From Chrysoperla carnea (lineage: Eukaryota > Arthropoda > Insecta > Neuroptera > Chrysopidae), in the NCBI RefSeq assembly GCF_905475395.1, contig NC_058340.1, positions 55,468,181 through 55,532,180 of the forward strand: 64,000 bases of DNA, in the 5' to 3' direction. Below the pieces are notes generated by a model that made no database searches, was not told where the DNA came from, and was given only the letters and a program-made list of their open reading frames with translations. The position numbers were made by a program, and so were the translations under genes. Below are positions 45,746 through 58,463 of the stretch, one piece after another; positions within the stretch are counted from its first letter, which is position 1, and each line of letters starts with the position of its first letter.

Positions 45746-46821
45746 TGTAAACCTTTGAAGATGAAATTTTGTAATAGAAAAATGTTAAAAACAGGTTTTT
45801 TTTAAGTAGGCAGTATTATTTAGGAGTATATTTTAAAGTTTAATTCTTTAAAAGTAGGAATATATTAAAACAGAAATGTTGTAACGCAGAACTGTTTAAA
45901 AAAAATTTTCTTGAGTACGAAAATTCTGCAGTAGAAATATTTTTTATAGAAAAGGTAAAAATTAAATTATTCTTCTGCAAATGTATTTAGATTGTTAAGA
46001 TTCGCATTTGACGACATCTTACGTCAATTTTACAAAGATACAGTGTATACACCTTGTATAAAAAAATAATTCAACTTAGGTTTTATTTTGCAGCATCTCA
46101 AAATCGTAAATTATTTAATTATGCATAAAGTATTTATAAATTTAATATTAAATTTTTATATTTTTTGTCATTAATAATAACTGTAATTCAGTTAAATTTC
46201 TTTTTTTTTATTAAAACTTTCACTTTTTATAATTAAACAATAACCATTTTTTATTCGATATTTTGTTTATAAAATAAAAATTGTTTTAGGATTTATTAAA
46301 TATTGATAATAGTACATACAAAAAAATTTTAAAAGTAATTTGTAAATTTAATTTTATTAAATATTATGACGAGATGAGTTAGTTTATTAATTATTTGTTG
46401 ATTGGGTGGGATAAGCCGTTGTACAATTATAATCATTATTTTTAGATAACAATAGATAATTTAAATAAATTAATGTGATTTTTTATCAGTTATTTATTTA
46501 GTTTTTATGTCTTTATTTGAAATCGAAATTTATTCGATAAATTCTATAATAGTTCTGTGATTATAACTCACCAATCAGCTCGATGGTTCTCATGTTCTCT
46601 ACATTTATTACGCAAGTTGTCCTATCAAATAAAGGTCGCTATAGTTATAATAAAATTATTGGGATTTATAGATCAGCGTCTTTAATTCTTTAATTTTTAT
46701 AATTCTTTTCTAAAATCTTAGAAAAATGTAACTATAATTCCAAAAATTTTATAAAATATTTTTAATTTCCCAATTTGCTAATAAATGTAAATTAAATAAC
46801 TAATAATTATAAAATTTCATT

Positions 46822-46859
46822 ATTCTAATTTGTTTTTTTTTTTTTTGTTTCAGGTAAGA
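46822..46859 (+). promoter_or_regulatory. Candidate recursive splice (ratchet) site in ARID5 intron 2
   Basis: CTAAT at 46825-46829 (branch-site consensus), a T-rich tract at 46831-46850 with two G interruptions, then CAG at 46851-46853 joined directly to GTAAGA. Such a zero-length exon (acceptor fused to donor) is the recursive splice motif known from long Drosophila introns. It lies 24 kb into the intron. A second GTAAGA at 46917 would define a 63-nt cryptic exon (46854-46916), which carries an in-frame TGA. Confidence 0.6.
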
Positions 46860-47081
46860 ACAAATCTAATATCTTCTATGCAAAATTGCCGAAGAATCAA
46901 ATGAGCACTTCAAGTAGTAAGATAAACACTTCACTTCTCAATTTAAAAGTAACTCAATGCGATCACGATTGTTTTAAGTTTGTGTATGTTTAAAGCATCC
47001 GAACATATTAGCCACAACTTTATTCCTTTGACATTTCATTCGAAACATTTACATTACTAATGATAGCAGAAACAAAGCCAT

Positions 47082-47829
47082 GAAGCTCGAAAACAGTAAG
47101 TCGGATTTGAATGCGGCTTTCGGCATCCGATTCGTTAGAGCGTCAGGTAATTTTGTGACTTAAATTGATTTATAAGATATTAAAAATATGCAATTTGCAT
47201 AAATAATATACATTTTATGATGAAAATGATTCCTGGTTACTTGGGGATTTTTGGGGTCGCTGAACACGAATTTCTCTCCGAAATATCTGGTGCCCAGGGA
47301 AAACGATATTTCCGTCGTCTTCTGGAACTTTCGGGAAATACGTTATATAATCGGTACAAACTCGTTACTCGGGGGTCTTTGGGAATATTGTGACAGAATC
47401 GGACACCAGGTACTTCGGAGACCAATTTTGTCTCCTTATTCGTGTTCAGCGTTCCCAAAAACCCGCTAGAAGAGAGTTTGGTCTGATTTTATAACGAATT
47501 TCTCAAAAACTCCAAGATACGATAGAGATACCGTTCACTATAGGCACCGGGTACCCTAAAGACGAATTCTACCACGATATTCGTGTTCAGCGACCTCAAA
47601 AACCTCCTAGTAACAAGTTTTGGAATCACTTTCATCACTATTATCCGAATTGTGAATTTAGTATATTTACGGTTAATTTAAAAATTAAAATGCAATTTAT
47701 AAGATGTATGTTATTTATGCAAAAATTTCTTATAAATCAATTTAGGTCACAGAATGTTCTGTCGCTCTTACGAATCGAATGTAGAAATCCGCATTTAAAT
47801 CCATTTTACTGTTCAAATTTTCGAACTTT
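47082..47829. repeat. Large palindromic element (~750 bp)
   Basis: GATTCGTTAGAGCGTCAG and TAAATTGATTTATAAGA on the left recur reversed on the right, as does GTCGCTGAACACGAAT near 47255 (right partner at ~47580). The centre is less AT-rich than its surroundings. The overlapping 72-73 residue open frames on both strands come from the palindrome. Confidence 0.8.
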
Positions 47830-48149
47830 AACATAAACATACTGTATATCAAATGACAGTACAGTAAACATACTAATAATCAATATTAAACATAAACATA
47901 CTGTATACAACAGGAACAGGTACTGAGTTATAATATTTATACACAATGTAATAATTATTAATTATTATAATTTAACCTTGAAATTTATATTTAAGTAAAA
48001 ACCAAATTGAAATGAAAATTGTTCTTATTAACAGATTATTAATTAAATGTTTACTTACTGTGTTTTTAATTATTTAAAATTATAAAAAAATTTAATTCAA
48101 TAAAATTATTATTAAAGTGATTTAATAGTAAAAGTGAAAATATTTGATT

Positions 48150-48525
48150 ACTAGAGTGATACCCACCCGCTTCGCTGGGTTTAAAAGTAAAGATTGATAA
48201 AGATTGCTCTCGCTTATCCTCTTTTCTATAACACTCGAAATAATGGTAAGGATTGTCTTACATAGGTATAATATTTGTATGGTTTTTTATTTTTTTGAAT
48301 GTATAATAGTCGTAATTATCCATTGAATATATCAAAAAAGATGACCATGAAATATTTTATATTGACTATTTTTACAGAAACCTGTAATTAATGGTAATGT
48401 TAAATGGCTACTTTTACAGAAATCTGTAATTTATGGTAATTAATTAAATTAATTTTAAATGTTTTTTTTTTTATTAATATATCTTTATAAATTATATCTC
48501 ATGTGTTATTCTGAAGTATGATACG
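48150..48525 (+). repeat. Interspersed family D, copy
   Basis: Closely matches 45331-45745. CTAGAGTGATACCCACCCGC, TTCGCTGGGTTTAAAAG and the same internal TTTTACAGAAATCTGTAATT duplication. Confidence 0.7.
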
Positions 48526-49261
48526 CACCCTGATAAATTTTTCGTTGTTAAGCTGTTATATTCGTATAAGTATATCGATGAAGGTTTAACAAATTTGCAA
48601 ATTTTTAAATCTTTTCAATAGACTTGATGTTGTAGGTTGTATACATAGAGGTAACAAATGGAACGAAATAAAAATAGCAATATTAAAGTGAGTTTTAGAA
48701 GGGTGGATGCATTAGTTATATCAACCAAAAAACGTTATTAAAAGTTCATTGTACCTACTACAACTACACAGTTTGTGCAGACAAACATAATACGAATTAA
48801 AACCAGTGCTTCTCAAACTATCATTTAGAAATTCCGTGCAGATTTTTTTTAACTATTTTAAATTCATTCAAAATAAATTCAATCGTACCTTTTAAAAATA
48901 TATTTTTTACAAATTGGTTTTTAAAAATCGACAATTTTTTTGTGCGTTTTTGAATTCGAATCGTAATCCAATCAAATCACGGACTTATGGTGTAAACAAA
49001 CAAATTCTTAGTTCGGGAAGGAGGATAATTATTCAAATTAAAAATGCGCATACATGACATCATACGCATTTCTATCACTCGATTTTAGTTCCTTGCACAA
49101 GAGGCAATTTATTCAGCGGTTTTCTTAACAATTTTTACACATGTAAAAATCTGCGAAATGTTCGATATATACTCTCTATATTTTAACTAGTAGTGTCTGC
49201 GTGCTTGTCTGCCGAAAAAACTTTGGATAAATTTTTATCCCTTTTCCCGTGATCCAATCGA

Positions 49262-49800
49262 GCTGAAACTTTGCAGACAGATTCGTGGCGTAATAAAAAA
49301 GAAATAATAGGGTACACCACTATTTTTGAAAAAGTACTTCAAAATGTTGATTTTGCTAATAAAAAGCCACAAAAAATTTATTTCGGAAAAATACACACGC
49401 TTTCTTGCCAAAAACTCAAATTAAATTTTAAATCTTTTTTAAACTGTCAAAAACGCGGGCATCCAATTTGATGACGTACTATGGGTATCACTTTACGAAA
49501 TAACACAAATAAATTTGACAGATATATTCATAGACATCTGATTATAATAAACATAAATACATATTATCTATGTATATATTATACCCGGATTTCACACTGA
49601 ACTAACTGATGGTCTATGACTCATACCGCTATGACATCGCAGCAGGGCTTACCGGCGTTTTAGGTCACGTGATATACAGTTTAAAAATTACGATTTTTAA
49701 TTTTAATATTTTAAAAGAAAAATGTGCTTTTATGACTCAAAATCAGAATATTTAAGTATATTTTTACATAAATTTTAACTTTTTTCAAATTTCATGATTT
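49262..49800 (-). repeat. Interspersed family F, copy 2 (reversed)
   Basis: Reverse-complement match to 37150-37650 across its length, including CGGCGTTTTAGGTCACGTGA and GATGGTCTATGACTCATACC. The 66-residue open frame at 49271 is a chance frame in it. Confidence 0.8.
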
Positions 49801-49952
49801 CTTTTTGACTTACGATAATACCCTATTGAATGAAAAAAATAAATTAAAAAGGGTATAATAAAAACTTGGTTTTTATGGGTTAGTTTTCTTATATAAATTA
49901 GATTAATTATGTAAAATGAGAGTCTTAAAAATTAGTTGCAGATTTTTATACC

Positions 49953-50142
49953 ATGTATATATTTAGCTCAAAAACGAAAAAATATATCTAGCTGAAATTG
50001 TTATTGCGTGCTCAGGAACTAAAAATTGAGGTCGAGTTCGTAAATGAGCAACATAGGTCAATTGCGTCTTGTATTCGAAAGACCTATCTTGTAAACCATT
50101 AGAGATAGAACAAAAGTTTAAATGCCAAAAATGTAAATATAT
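49953..50142 (-). repeat. Family A fragment A7
   Basis: TTATACCATGTATATATTTA, then jumps to GCTCAAAAACGAAAAAATAT. The GACGGAC/AACCGGAAAT portion is deleted. It ends after AACAAAAGTTTAAATG. Confidence 0.7.
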
Positions 50143-50591
50143 ACTATTTTAAAATCAAATGATTAAATTGACAGATTCCAAAATAATTGTTTAAAAAAAC
50201 TCATTAATTTCTGTATAAATCATATACCGTATTAAAAATTATAACTAAGACAATGAAGTTTCTTTCTATTGTAAAAGTATTGAAATTAAAAGTTTTTAAA
50301 AATAAAATTTGTCAACTATATACAATTTAAGTAAAAAATAATATTAATTTAATATAAAAAAATCATAAAATATGACCCTGTACCAAATATACAATTTTTA
50401 TTACATATTACACAGTGCACATATAAAAAAAAATATTACTTTATTTTTACCTCCGTATATACAAAAAAAACAAAGGTTACAATAAGAGGCGGAATAGGTG
50501 AAAAATGGAGTATATTGTTTAATCCTGGAATACTCACCGTAAAATATAACCCGGTATTTCTCCTTTGTATACTTTTACTCTTTTATTTATT

Positions 50592-50786
50592 CAGAGTTTT
50601 TCAGCATAACTAGTCCGTAAGGTGTTTTTTAAGGAGGAGTCATAAGGTAATATAAAACTATATTTTTAATAATATATTTACATTGGAATGTGTAAGAAAC
50701 AAATTCCATGTTTATATAAGCTCATATTTTTGTTATGATTCCTCCTTAAAAAAACGCCTTAGACTGGCTATGCTGAAAAACCCTGT
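50592..50786. mobile_element. Short MITE with ~54-bp terminal inverted repeats
   Basis: A 195-bp element. CAGAGTTTTTCAGCATAAC...AAGGAGGAGTCATAA pairs with TTATGATTCCTCCTT...GCTATGCTGAAAAACCCTG. No clear target duplication was seen. The class is not assigned. Confidence 0.7.
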
Positions 50787-52439
50787 ATAAGTCAATTATA
50801 CGCTTCTACAGGGCCATTACAAAAGAGAGGTTATGACGTTGCTATTTGTTTTTAAAAAGAGGTACTCCTGATTGTTTTGGAACTTTAAAGTTCCTAATAT
50901 GTGGATAATCTTTTGCAATAATCCGTGTATTATAAAAAAATTATTCAAAATTGTTTTGCTACTTTTCATAAAAATATCCTTTGCAAAAAATAGGAAGAGA
51001 TGCATTTAGGACCACAACCTTGATGGTAACCATGGTCTAGAAATATGTTAGATTAGTGGTTTTTATTTTTACAAACATACATTTTATGCTTTGTTAGTAT
51101 TCTGGGATTAAATTATGATACTGTTTGCAGAGGTAGTACTTTGTGAGACTAAAAAAAAACTAAATATTATTTCTTTCTCGTGCGGGATAGTTTTGTGTGT
51201 GGCAAATAGTTGATGAAATAGCCATTGCATGGAAAATCGTACTGAAAGAAACAACTGATCATGTTTATTTACTCCAATGTAAATAATTGAAATTAACCCT
51301 TTCGACACTATCTTAGAAAATAACTTTCTTTGCGTTTTGGCCCAATTCTTAGATTCTATTCATAAAATTTGATAATTTTGGTGAAGATAAAACGGAGGCA
51401 AGTCCAACGACAACATAATCATCAAATTTTAATTAGTAAAACGCAAGATATGAATCAAAATACAAAAAATACACTTGCCAAGATGGTGGTGAAAGTGTTA
51501 ATTTCCCGAATACGCAAAATTTGATTTATGTTCTCCAAACAACCCCATATTGAATTTATAAGTAAAGAAATCTAGCGACACAAACTCTTCGCCCCTTTCC
51601 AATTTACGTAACTGCATTGGACTGTATTAAAAATACTGTGTTCAACTCGTCTCTTCTATACTCAAGAGCTGTAACAGCACTCATTTCGATGCTATTTTAT
51701 TGGTGATATTAGTGAAATTTCAATAACATTAAATTTATACATAGAGGTCGCATGAGTAGTATAGACTAGATTTTTAATTGTTCAAAAAAAAGTATATTTT
51801 TATATATTGTACATTTAATTTGCTGATAAATAATCTTATCGTAATTATACAAAAAAAATTTTTTTATAATACACATTTATTTATCAAATAAATAAACATT
51901 ATTATTTTATTTTATTAAAAAAAAAAAAAAATATTACCATATTAATGAATAAAATATCTAAAAAAAAATTATTTTTATTATTATAAAATTACAAAATCAT
52001 TGTAATTATTCATTAAAAGATATTTTGATTTAAAGCAGGGATGTTAAAAATTTCTGATATAAGTACTTTCTTTAGTAATTTTTAATTCTAATGAAGTATT
52101 TGTTTTTCAAGTTTTGGTTTTTTTACAAGCTTTTCTTTAACTTGAAATGTTTGTATGCATGTTCGAGTCAAATCTTTCAACTGAATTTTAAAGCATTTAT
52201 TTTCAACCGATAGAGCTGAAATTTTGCATATGCGTTTAGTTTGTATGACAATGTATGGTTAGCCAATTTGACAAACAAGATAGTGAAATGGCAATTTTAT
52301 GATTTATGCACCTCGATCCATGATATGGGTATCAAATGAAAGGGCTTGCTAAGAAGAAGATGAATAACACATTTAAATCTTTTGCATCTCTTACTCGAAC
52401 CCCCACAACTCCTCAAAGAAACCTTTATGTTCGAATTAT
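50787..52439. other. Intron stretch, no gene seen
   Basis: Two minus-strand frames (50817-51005, 51108-51308) show no domain. GATATGGGTATCAAATGAAA at about 52324 is a phrase I know from arthropod repeats. Confidence 0.5.
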
Positions 52440-53000
52440 TATGTTTTTGGAACTATGTCCCTTTTTCACACGTTATCGTTCTGTTATTGTGCTGTTTGGG
52501 AGGTAAAACCAAAGAAAAACGACACCGAAAACCGACCATTTTCATCTAGGTCACCTAGGAATCTAAAATTTTATCAATCGATTCAGCTTGCCATGGTATG
52601 AATTTTGATAACATGCAAAAATATTTTTATAATTTATCAATTAAAAAAAATCATTTCAAAAATTTGGGTTTGTGATCAAAAGTTAAAGATAATAGAGATA
52701 ATTTAAACCTGATCAAACCAAACGAATATATTGGGTTGATTACTAAATCAGAACTATGTAACTAATATTACAATTAATTATACTAAAAACCAAAAGTAGC
52801 TTTAAAATTAAATTCTTTAAAGAATCAAACAAATATTTTTTGACTTCTAAAATTAATACCGTAAATTTTCAGAAAAATATCTTCTAAATAAAAAAGTAAG
52901 CGCTACATTTATAATGTACCTAGATACGAAAGGAATATAGTTTCTACCCGGTGCCCATGACATCTCTCATTTCTCGAGTGTCCCACGACACCTTTTATTT
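52440..53000 (+). repeat. Interspersed family E, copy 1
   Basis: ACGACACCGAAAACCGACC, AATTCTTTAAAGAATCAAAC, AGCGCTACATTTATAATGTA and TGTCCCACGACACCTTTT. It pairs in inverted orientation with 55690-56270. Confidence 0.75.
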
Positions 53001-53256
53001 TATTTCTTTTCACACAATCATGGCGATCTGATGGCCGTCATTTTGAAATTATCTGGGCAATATATACTCTTTATTATTCTTAATGTTGTGACGAATTTAA
53101 CGACACCTAATTAATGAAAATCCATCCAATACTTACCTGAGATTACGTCTTACATATAAATAAATAAATCTTATCTCTTTATAATATTAGTATGGACGAG
53201 AATATTAAATATATTTTGTTCTGTTTTGTTAGGTGTATTACACTCACTGTAAGTAG

Positions 53257-53806
53257 AACAAGTGAAAACAAACAATTGACTGAGTTAATTGTTGAAATAC
53301 CATGCATAGTCAGTGTTGATTACTTTATCACATTACACATATAAACATGTGACACATTCATAACTGATAATCAAGTATATAGTACATATTATAAAATTTC
53401 CGCCTAATTGGCGCCCTCACGGGTAAACAGTGATGTTTACGAAAAAATGTTTCAAACAAAAGTTGTTTAATTTTTGATAAGGAACATTTTTTACATTTAA
53501 ACTTTTGTTCTATCTCTAACGGTTTACAAGACCCAATTGACCTATGATGCTCATTTACGAACTTGACCTCACTTTTTACGTCCTGAGTACGCTGTAAAAA
53601 TTTCAGCTCGATATCTTTTTTCGTTTTTGAGTTATCGTGTCCACAGACGGACGGACGGTCGGACGGACAACCGGAAATGGACTAATTAGGTGATTTCATG
53701 ATCACCTATGGCAAATTTTTTTCCTAGCATCATTATTTTTAAGCGTTACAAACTTGGGACTAAACTTAATATACTATGTATATTTCATATATGCATGGTA
53801 TAAAAA
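53257..53806 (+). repeat. Interspersed family A, copy A8
   Basis: Full length and close to consensus, with a long GACGGACGGACGGTCGGACG run. The small frame is broken after MITYGKFFS. Confidence 0.88.
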
Positions 53807-55429
53807 GATAGTTTTATTACTATCACACTGTTAGAACGTTAGCTGCTTCTACTTTTATTCAACATACATAAATAATATTATACCAAAAAGTATCGAATAT
53901 GTATTAGTTACCTCCGTGAACGTGTATACATACATTATCATAAAATCGAAAACGTTTTAAATTTATGAATGATAACAATCGCGCATCGTTTAATAATATC
54001 ATATGGGCATGTCAATCATAACAGCAGCAACGTACGTAGTTACCAAAACATAACACCTATTGTTATAAAAATCATATTTGTATCTCCATGGCGCCTTCAT
54101 CGTAAAATTGAAATCACAAGTGTTTAAATTTTAGTATTGTTTTCGTTCAATCATTTTATAGCTGTAGGTTGTGGGTACATGAATGTTATATAATTCAAAG
54201 CTTAATTTTATTACAGAGTGTATCAATTTAAGTTAAAGTTATCTGTATCCATATGCTTTTTAATTTAAAATTCGATTTTTTGATTTTTGCTACAGCCATG
54301 TTACTCTTTGAGAATCATATAATATAGACTGCACGATTGATGTAAAACTTCTTTAGCTCCATCTTTTGGTGTAAATATATGTTACATATAGAATAAAAAT
54401 TTGTAAGATTATTGAGTAATAAAAACGCTGATCTCCGGTATCGGAGTCCAGTGTTATGTCCATAAGCTACTGGGTCTCTGTGTAATATAAATTTATAATA
54501 TTCTATATACTTATAGTATGACATGGATGTTGTTATTTGTTGAACTACTACTAACTAGCTTCACTAACTTATATCTCACTCTCATATTGATCACACTTTT
54601 CGTAACAACAACACATTTATGTAACACTCTGATCATACATTCTCCAGTTTACTCCTCAAGTTAAAGCGTGCCTTAAGATGTTTTACTCCAAAAAAAGTTT
54701 CAAAGACGGGTCAATTTTGAGTATTTCTTTTCTTATTAAAATTAGGTAGGAGTAAAATACACTGACACTTAATAGCGGTTGGGTTTTACTCCGTTTAAAA
54801 AAGCTGAGAAAATCGCTGACTTTAAAAACATTTAAAGGTAATTTTTACAAGCTTTTATATTTAATTTAACCTGTTTCGGTGCTTGTTTGAAATTCCCTGC
54901 AGTGCCTGTAGGTAATCGCATTTTGCAAGCTTTAACCATTTCCCGGTTTTAATTTTATGCGTGTGTAAATCGGATGACATTGTATTTTTATAGTAACCAT
55001 CACCTGATTTTCCGATCGCTTCCAACATGTTTGATATACAAACGCTTTTTAGTTTTAAATAAAAATTTTAAATACAAAAAAAATTTTGATATCTACGTTT
55101 TTTATTTGAAACTTTTTTCATCCTTCGTATGTTTTCGATATATTTTCAAAAAAGTGATTTTGGAAGTAGTTTTTAAATCTTCTATATTCAATATATTGTA
55201 ACTATATATACTTCCAATTTATGTCAAAATGAACTTATTTTCAAAAATTTAGTCTTTTTTTGATGGTTGTTAAAATCTTCATTTTATTGCACTATAATTG
55301 ACTAGTTATTTTTCTTTGATAAATATTTGGTTATGGGCTTTAAATTTTTAAGTTTTAAAACTAAATTTTCAATAATCATTAGGTATATTTAATTTATCTA
55401 TCTTATACAGATTTGAACGTAGCAAACAC

Positions 55430-55467
<38 letters not shown>

Positions 55468-55689
55468 ATTATTTGTGTAATAATATAGTTAACACAGTTC
55501 ACTGCACAGTGGAATACATCCACATATATGTAAAATATACACAAATAAGAAACAATTTTATTCAAATTATTTATTCATGAGAACAAGTTTTATTTATAAT
55601 ATAATATACATACAGAGTGGGACAAAAATCTGTGCTATTTTGAAAATGCTGTTTAAACTATTATTTTATTATCCTAAAGTACATAAAAA
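53807..55689. other. Intron stretch with an (ATT)n microsatellite
   Basis: An (ATT)n run of about 11 units at 55432-55464. Open frames at 54315-54524 and 54974-55201 show no domain. Confidence 0.6.
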
Positions 55690-56270
55690 AGAGCGAGAGG
55701 TGTCGTGGGACACACAGTAGGAAATATATTCATTTCTATTATAAATGTAGCGCTTAATTTTTTATTTACAAGATATTTTTCTGAAAGTTTAAAGTTATAA
55801 TTTTAGAAGTCAAATACTTGTTTGATTCTTTAAAGAATTAAATTTTATAACTTCTTTTAGTTTTTACTGTATGAAATAATATGTTGTATTAGTTTAAAAA
55901 AGACATACTTCTGATTTGAGTCAACCCAATATGTGAGTACATTACGTTTGGTTTGATTAGGATATATATCATGACATAACATAAAAATTGCATTGTATTT
56001 ACAATTATCTCTTTTTTCTTTAACTTCTGATTTAATTTTCATAATTCAATTTTTTTAAAGGATAAGACATTAAATTTTGACAAAAAATACAAATTGACAG
56101 TTATAAAAAGATTCTAAAACCTGAATCGATTGAAAAGTTTTAGTTTCTCAGGTAATGTCGGTTTTTGGTGTCGGTTGCAGTTTTTTTTGGTTTTAACCCG
56201 CAACCAGCAAACATATGTCGTGCGATAAGGAACAAAGTTTCAAAAAGACGCACACAGAAGTAATTAAAAA
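55690..56270 (-). repeat. Interspersed family E, copy 2 (reversed)
   Basis: AGGTGTCGTGGGACACAC, ATTATAAATGTAGCGCTTAA, GTTTGATTCTTTAAAGAATT and GGTTTTTGGTGTCGGTTG match copy 1 in reverse, 2.7 kb away. Confidence 0.75.
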
Positions 56271-56610
56271 TACAATTTATAATTTATAATAAAATTTTCA
56301 GCGTTTTCAAAAACACACGCTTCTCTGCCCCACCCTGTAAATTATGTATGTATCGGTTTGTAGGTATAAATAATATTTATATGTTTATTTAAATAAAATA
56401 TTTTAATAATTAATTTAGATTATATTTGAATTTTAGAATATTTTTAGGAAATATTTCTATTTCATTATTTTATTTTATTCAACTTTGTCTACTATTTAAT
56501 AGATATTAGACATAGTTTTATAGGTGGGAAGGGAGAGGGGGAATTCTATACTTAACTACATAAAAAAGTATTCCAATATAAATTTGTTGTAAATATTCAG
56601 GCATTTGTAT

Positions 56611-56715
56611 CTAATTTTTGGCAAGAAAGCGTGTGTATTTTTCCGAAATAATTTTTTGGTGGCTGTTTATTAGCAAAATCAATATTTTGAAGTACTTTTT
56701 CAAAAATAGTGGAAT
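56611..56715 (+). repeat. Family F fragment
   Basis: GGCAAGAAAGCGTGTGTATT and TAGCAAAATCAATATTTTGA match 37540-37635. Confidence 0.75.
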
Positions 56716-57153
56716 AACGTATTGAAATATTTGTATGTTTTAGACTGTACAAGTTTAAAACTTAAAAAAAAAAAAGAATAATTTTTGATATTTATCTTTA
56801 ATAATATTTTTATGAATTTTAATTATTTTATTTAATTATAAGTTAAATAATAATATTAATTTGGTTGAAATGGTGGTGGGGGTGTGTTTTTATCATTATT
56901 TGCAATAAGTTTTTATTAGCTATATAAAATTTTTGTAAGTCAATTAAATTTTTTACGGTTCGTTCCACACATTATATGTTCGTTTAAATGACAGTTATAA
57001 CGTATTATTTTATTACAAATACAGGGTATTTCTAAATAAATACAAGAAATTTGTTAATTGTGTTCTAGTATTACATGTATGTTCAATTTTAAATAAATGA
57101 AAATAATAATTGTTTTTCTTTTACTGTGGCTTTCTTTTATAGAAGATGATATA

Positions 57154-57590
57154 AGTTATAACTGCAGGACTTCATCAATGCTCTTATAATCAAATAAGCG
57201 TTCTTTTCTAGGAACAGAAAGTGAAATTTTAGAAAATAGGATATGCTATTGTGCCTATTGCCGAAACGGCTGCGTAGAAAAATTGAAAGTTTGGCATACA
57301 ATGTTTTAAGCATTGTGTATTGCATAACTTCATTTGCAAGTCGGTGGTATTCGAGATTTTTTTTCTCGAAATGAGAAGTTGGCGGATTTTCTTGCAACAG
57401 AGCTTTAAATTATGAAGTTTTATTAGCTCATATTGTTATTGCTTTGTTTTTTAATGAAGCGTTTTGTGTAATATTCATGAAAGTATATTTTTCTTTTGAA
57501 ATTTCTACGAAAAAAATGTTTCTCGGTTATTAACAAATTATTATTATTTTAACGTAATCTACCATCTCATGAAGTCCTGCTGATATAACT
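57154..57590. mobile_element. 437-bp element with terminal inverted repeats
   Basis: AGTTATAACTGCAGGACTTC at the left and GAAGTCCTGCTGATATAACT at the right are near-perfect inverted repeats of about 22 bp. There is no transposase frame. The minus frame inside (57137-57397) has no domain. Confidence 0.55.
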
Positions 57591-58171
57591 AGGACTATCT
57601 TGTATAAGTAAATTAGAATCAGTTCACACCAATGCTCTTTTTTTAAAGTTAAAGAAAAAAAATATTTTCTTAAAGAAGAATTATTGACATGTTAGTTTTT
57701 TTTAATAATAATTGTGTATTCTAAATTTTAGTTAGCATTTTAGTAAACACCCTCTATAACACTAATAAAATTTGTGTGTTAAATCGTAGTTAAATTCATT
57801 TATCCGTAGTTAACGTTTTTGAAAAACATGATAATTTAATTAAATAAAATTATTTTAAGATTTAATAGTGTCTATTTACTCGCTTACGTGAAAATAATTT
57901 AAAAAAGAGATATCCTACTTCTATCTATCTATCTGATACGATTTCGTAAACATTTCGAAAAAGATTTAGAATAAAATGAGAGGTCAGATATACAAGAGGG
58001 CTAACACAGGACTCGAATGTCAAGAGGCCGAAATCTTTTATATTACTGGATTAAATCGTGAGGACTTGATAGGCATTACCTTGAAAGAAAAAAGGTTAAT
58101 ACTATTCAAAAATTTTTATAACATAGCAATCAATATAAAAATTCAATTTGATTAATGTTATTGGTTTACAG

Positions 58172-58455
58172 CAAGCATGGGCAAACGTGGCTTAAAGAAG
58201 TCATTCTGACTTCCTTATCTAAAATACGAGTAAGACAGTGACAACCTAACCAATGGCAACCAAAAATACGAGTAAGATAGAAAGACAACATTTTTTTTCT
58301 ACCTATCTCATTACTATTAGAGCAACTGAGATAGATAGACGAATCGTGTACCCGTGTCGCTTCCTCCTCTATGAGCAATGCGGACTTGAATAAACAGACA
58401 CACATTAAAGTTATACCAATGGTGATTTCGACTTAGAATAACTCGCCCATGCCTG
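58172..58455. mobile_element. hAT-like MITE
   Basis: A 284-bp element starting CAAGCATGGGCAAACG and ending ACTCGCCCATGCCTG. It is flanked by a perfect 8-bp duplication GTTTACAG at 58164-58171 and 58456-58463. It contains two copies of AAAATACGAGTAAGA. The minus-strand frame here is a shadow. Confidence 0.87.
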
Positions 58456-58463
58456 GTTTACAG

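Noticed and set aside
47237..47469. Overlapping 72-73 residue frames on both strands
   Set aside because: Created by the palindromic element. Both strands open because the DNA is nearly self-complementary and less AT-rich.
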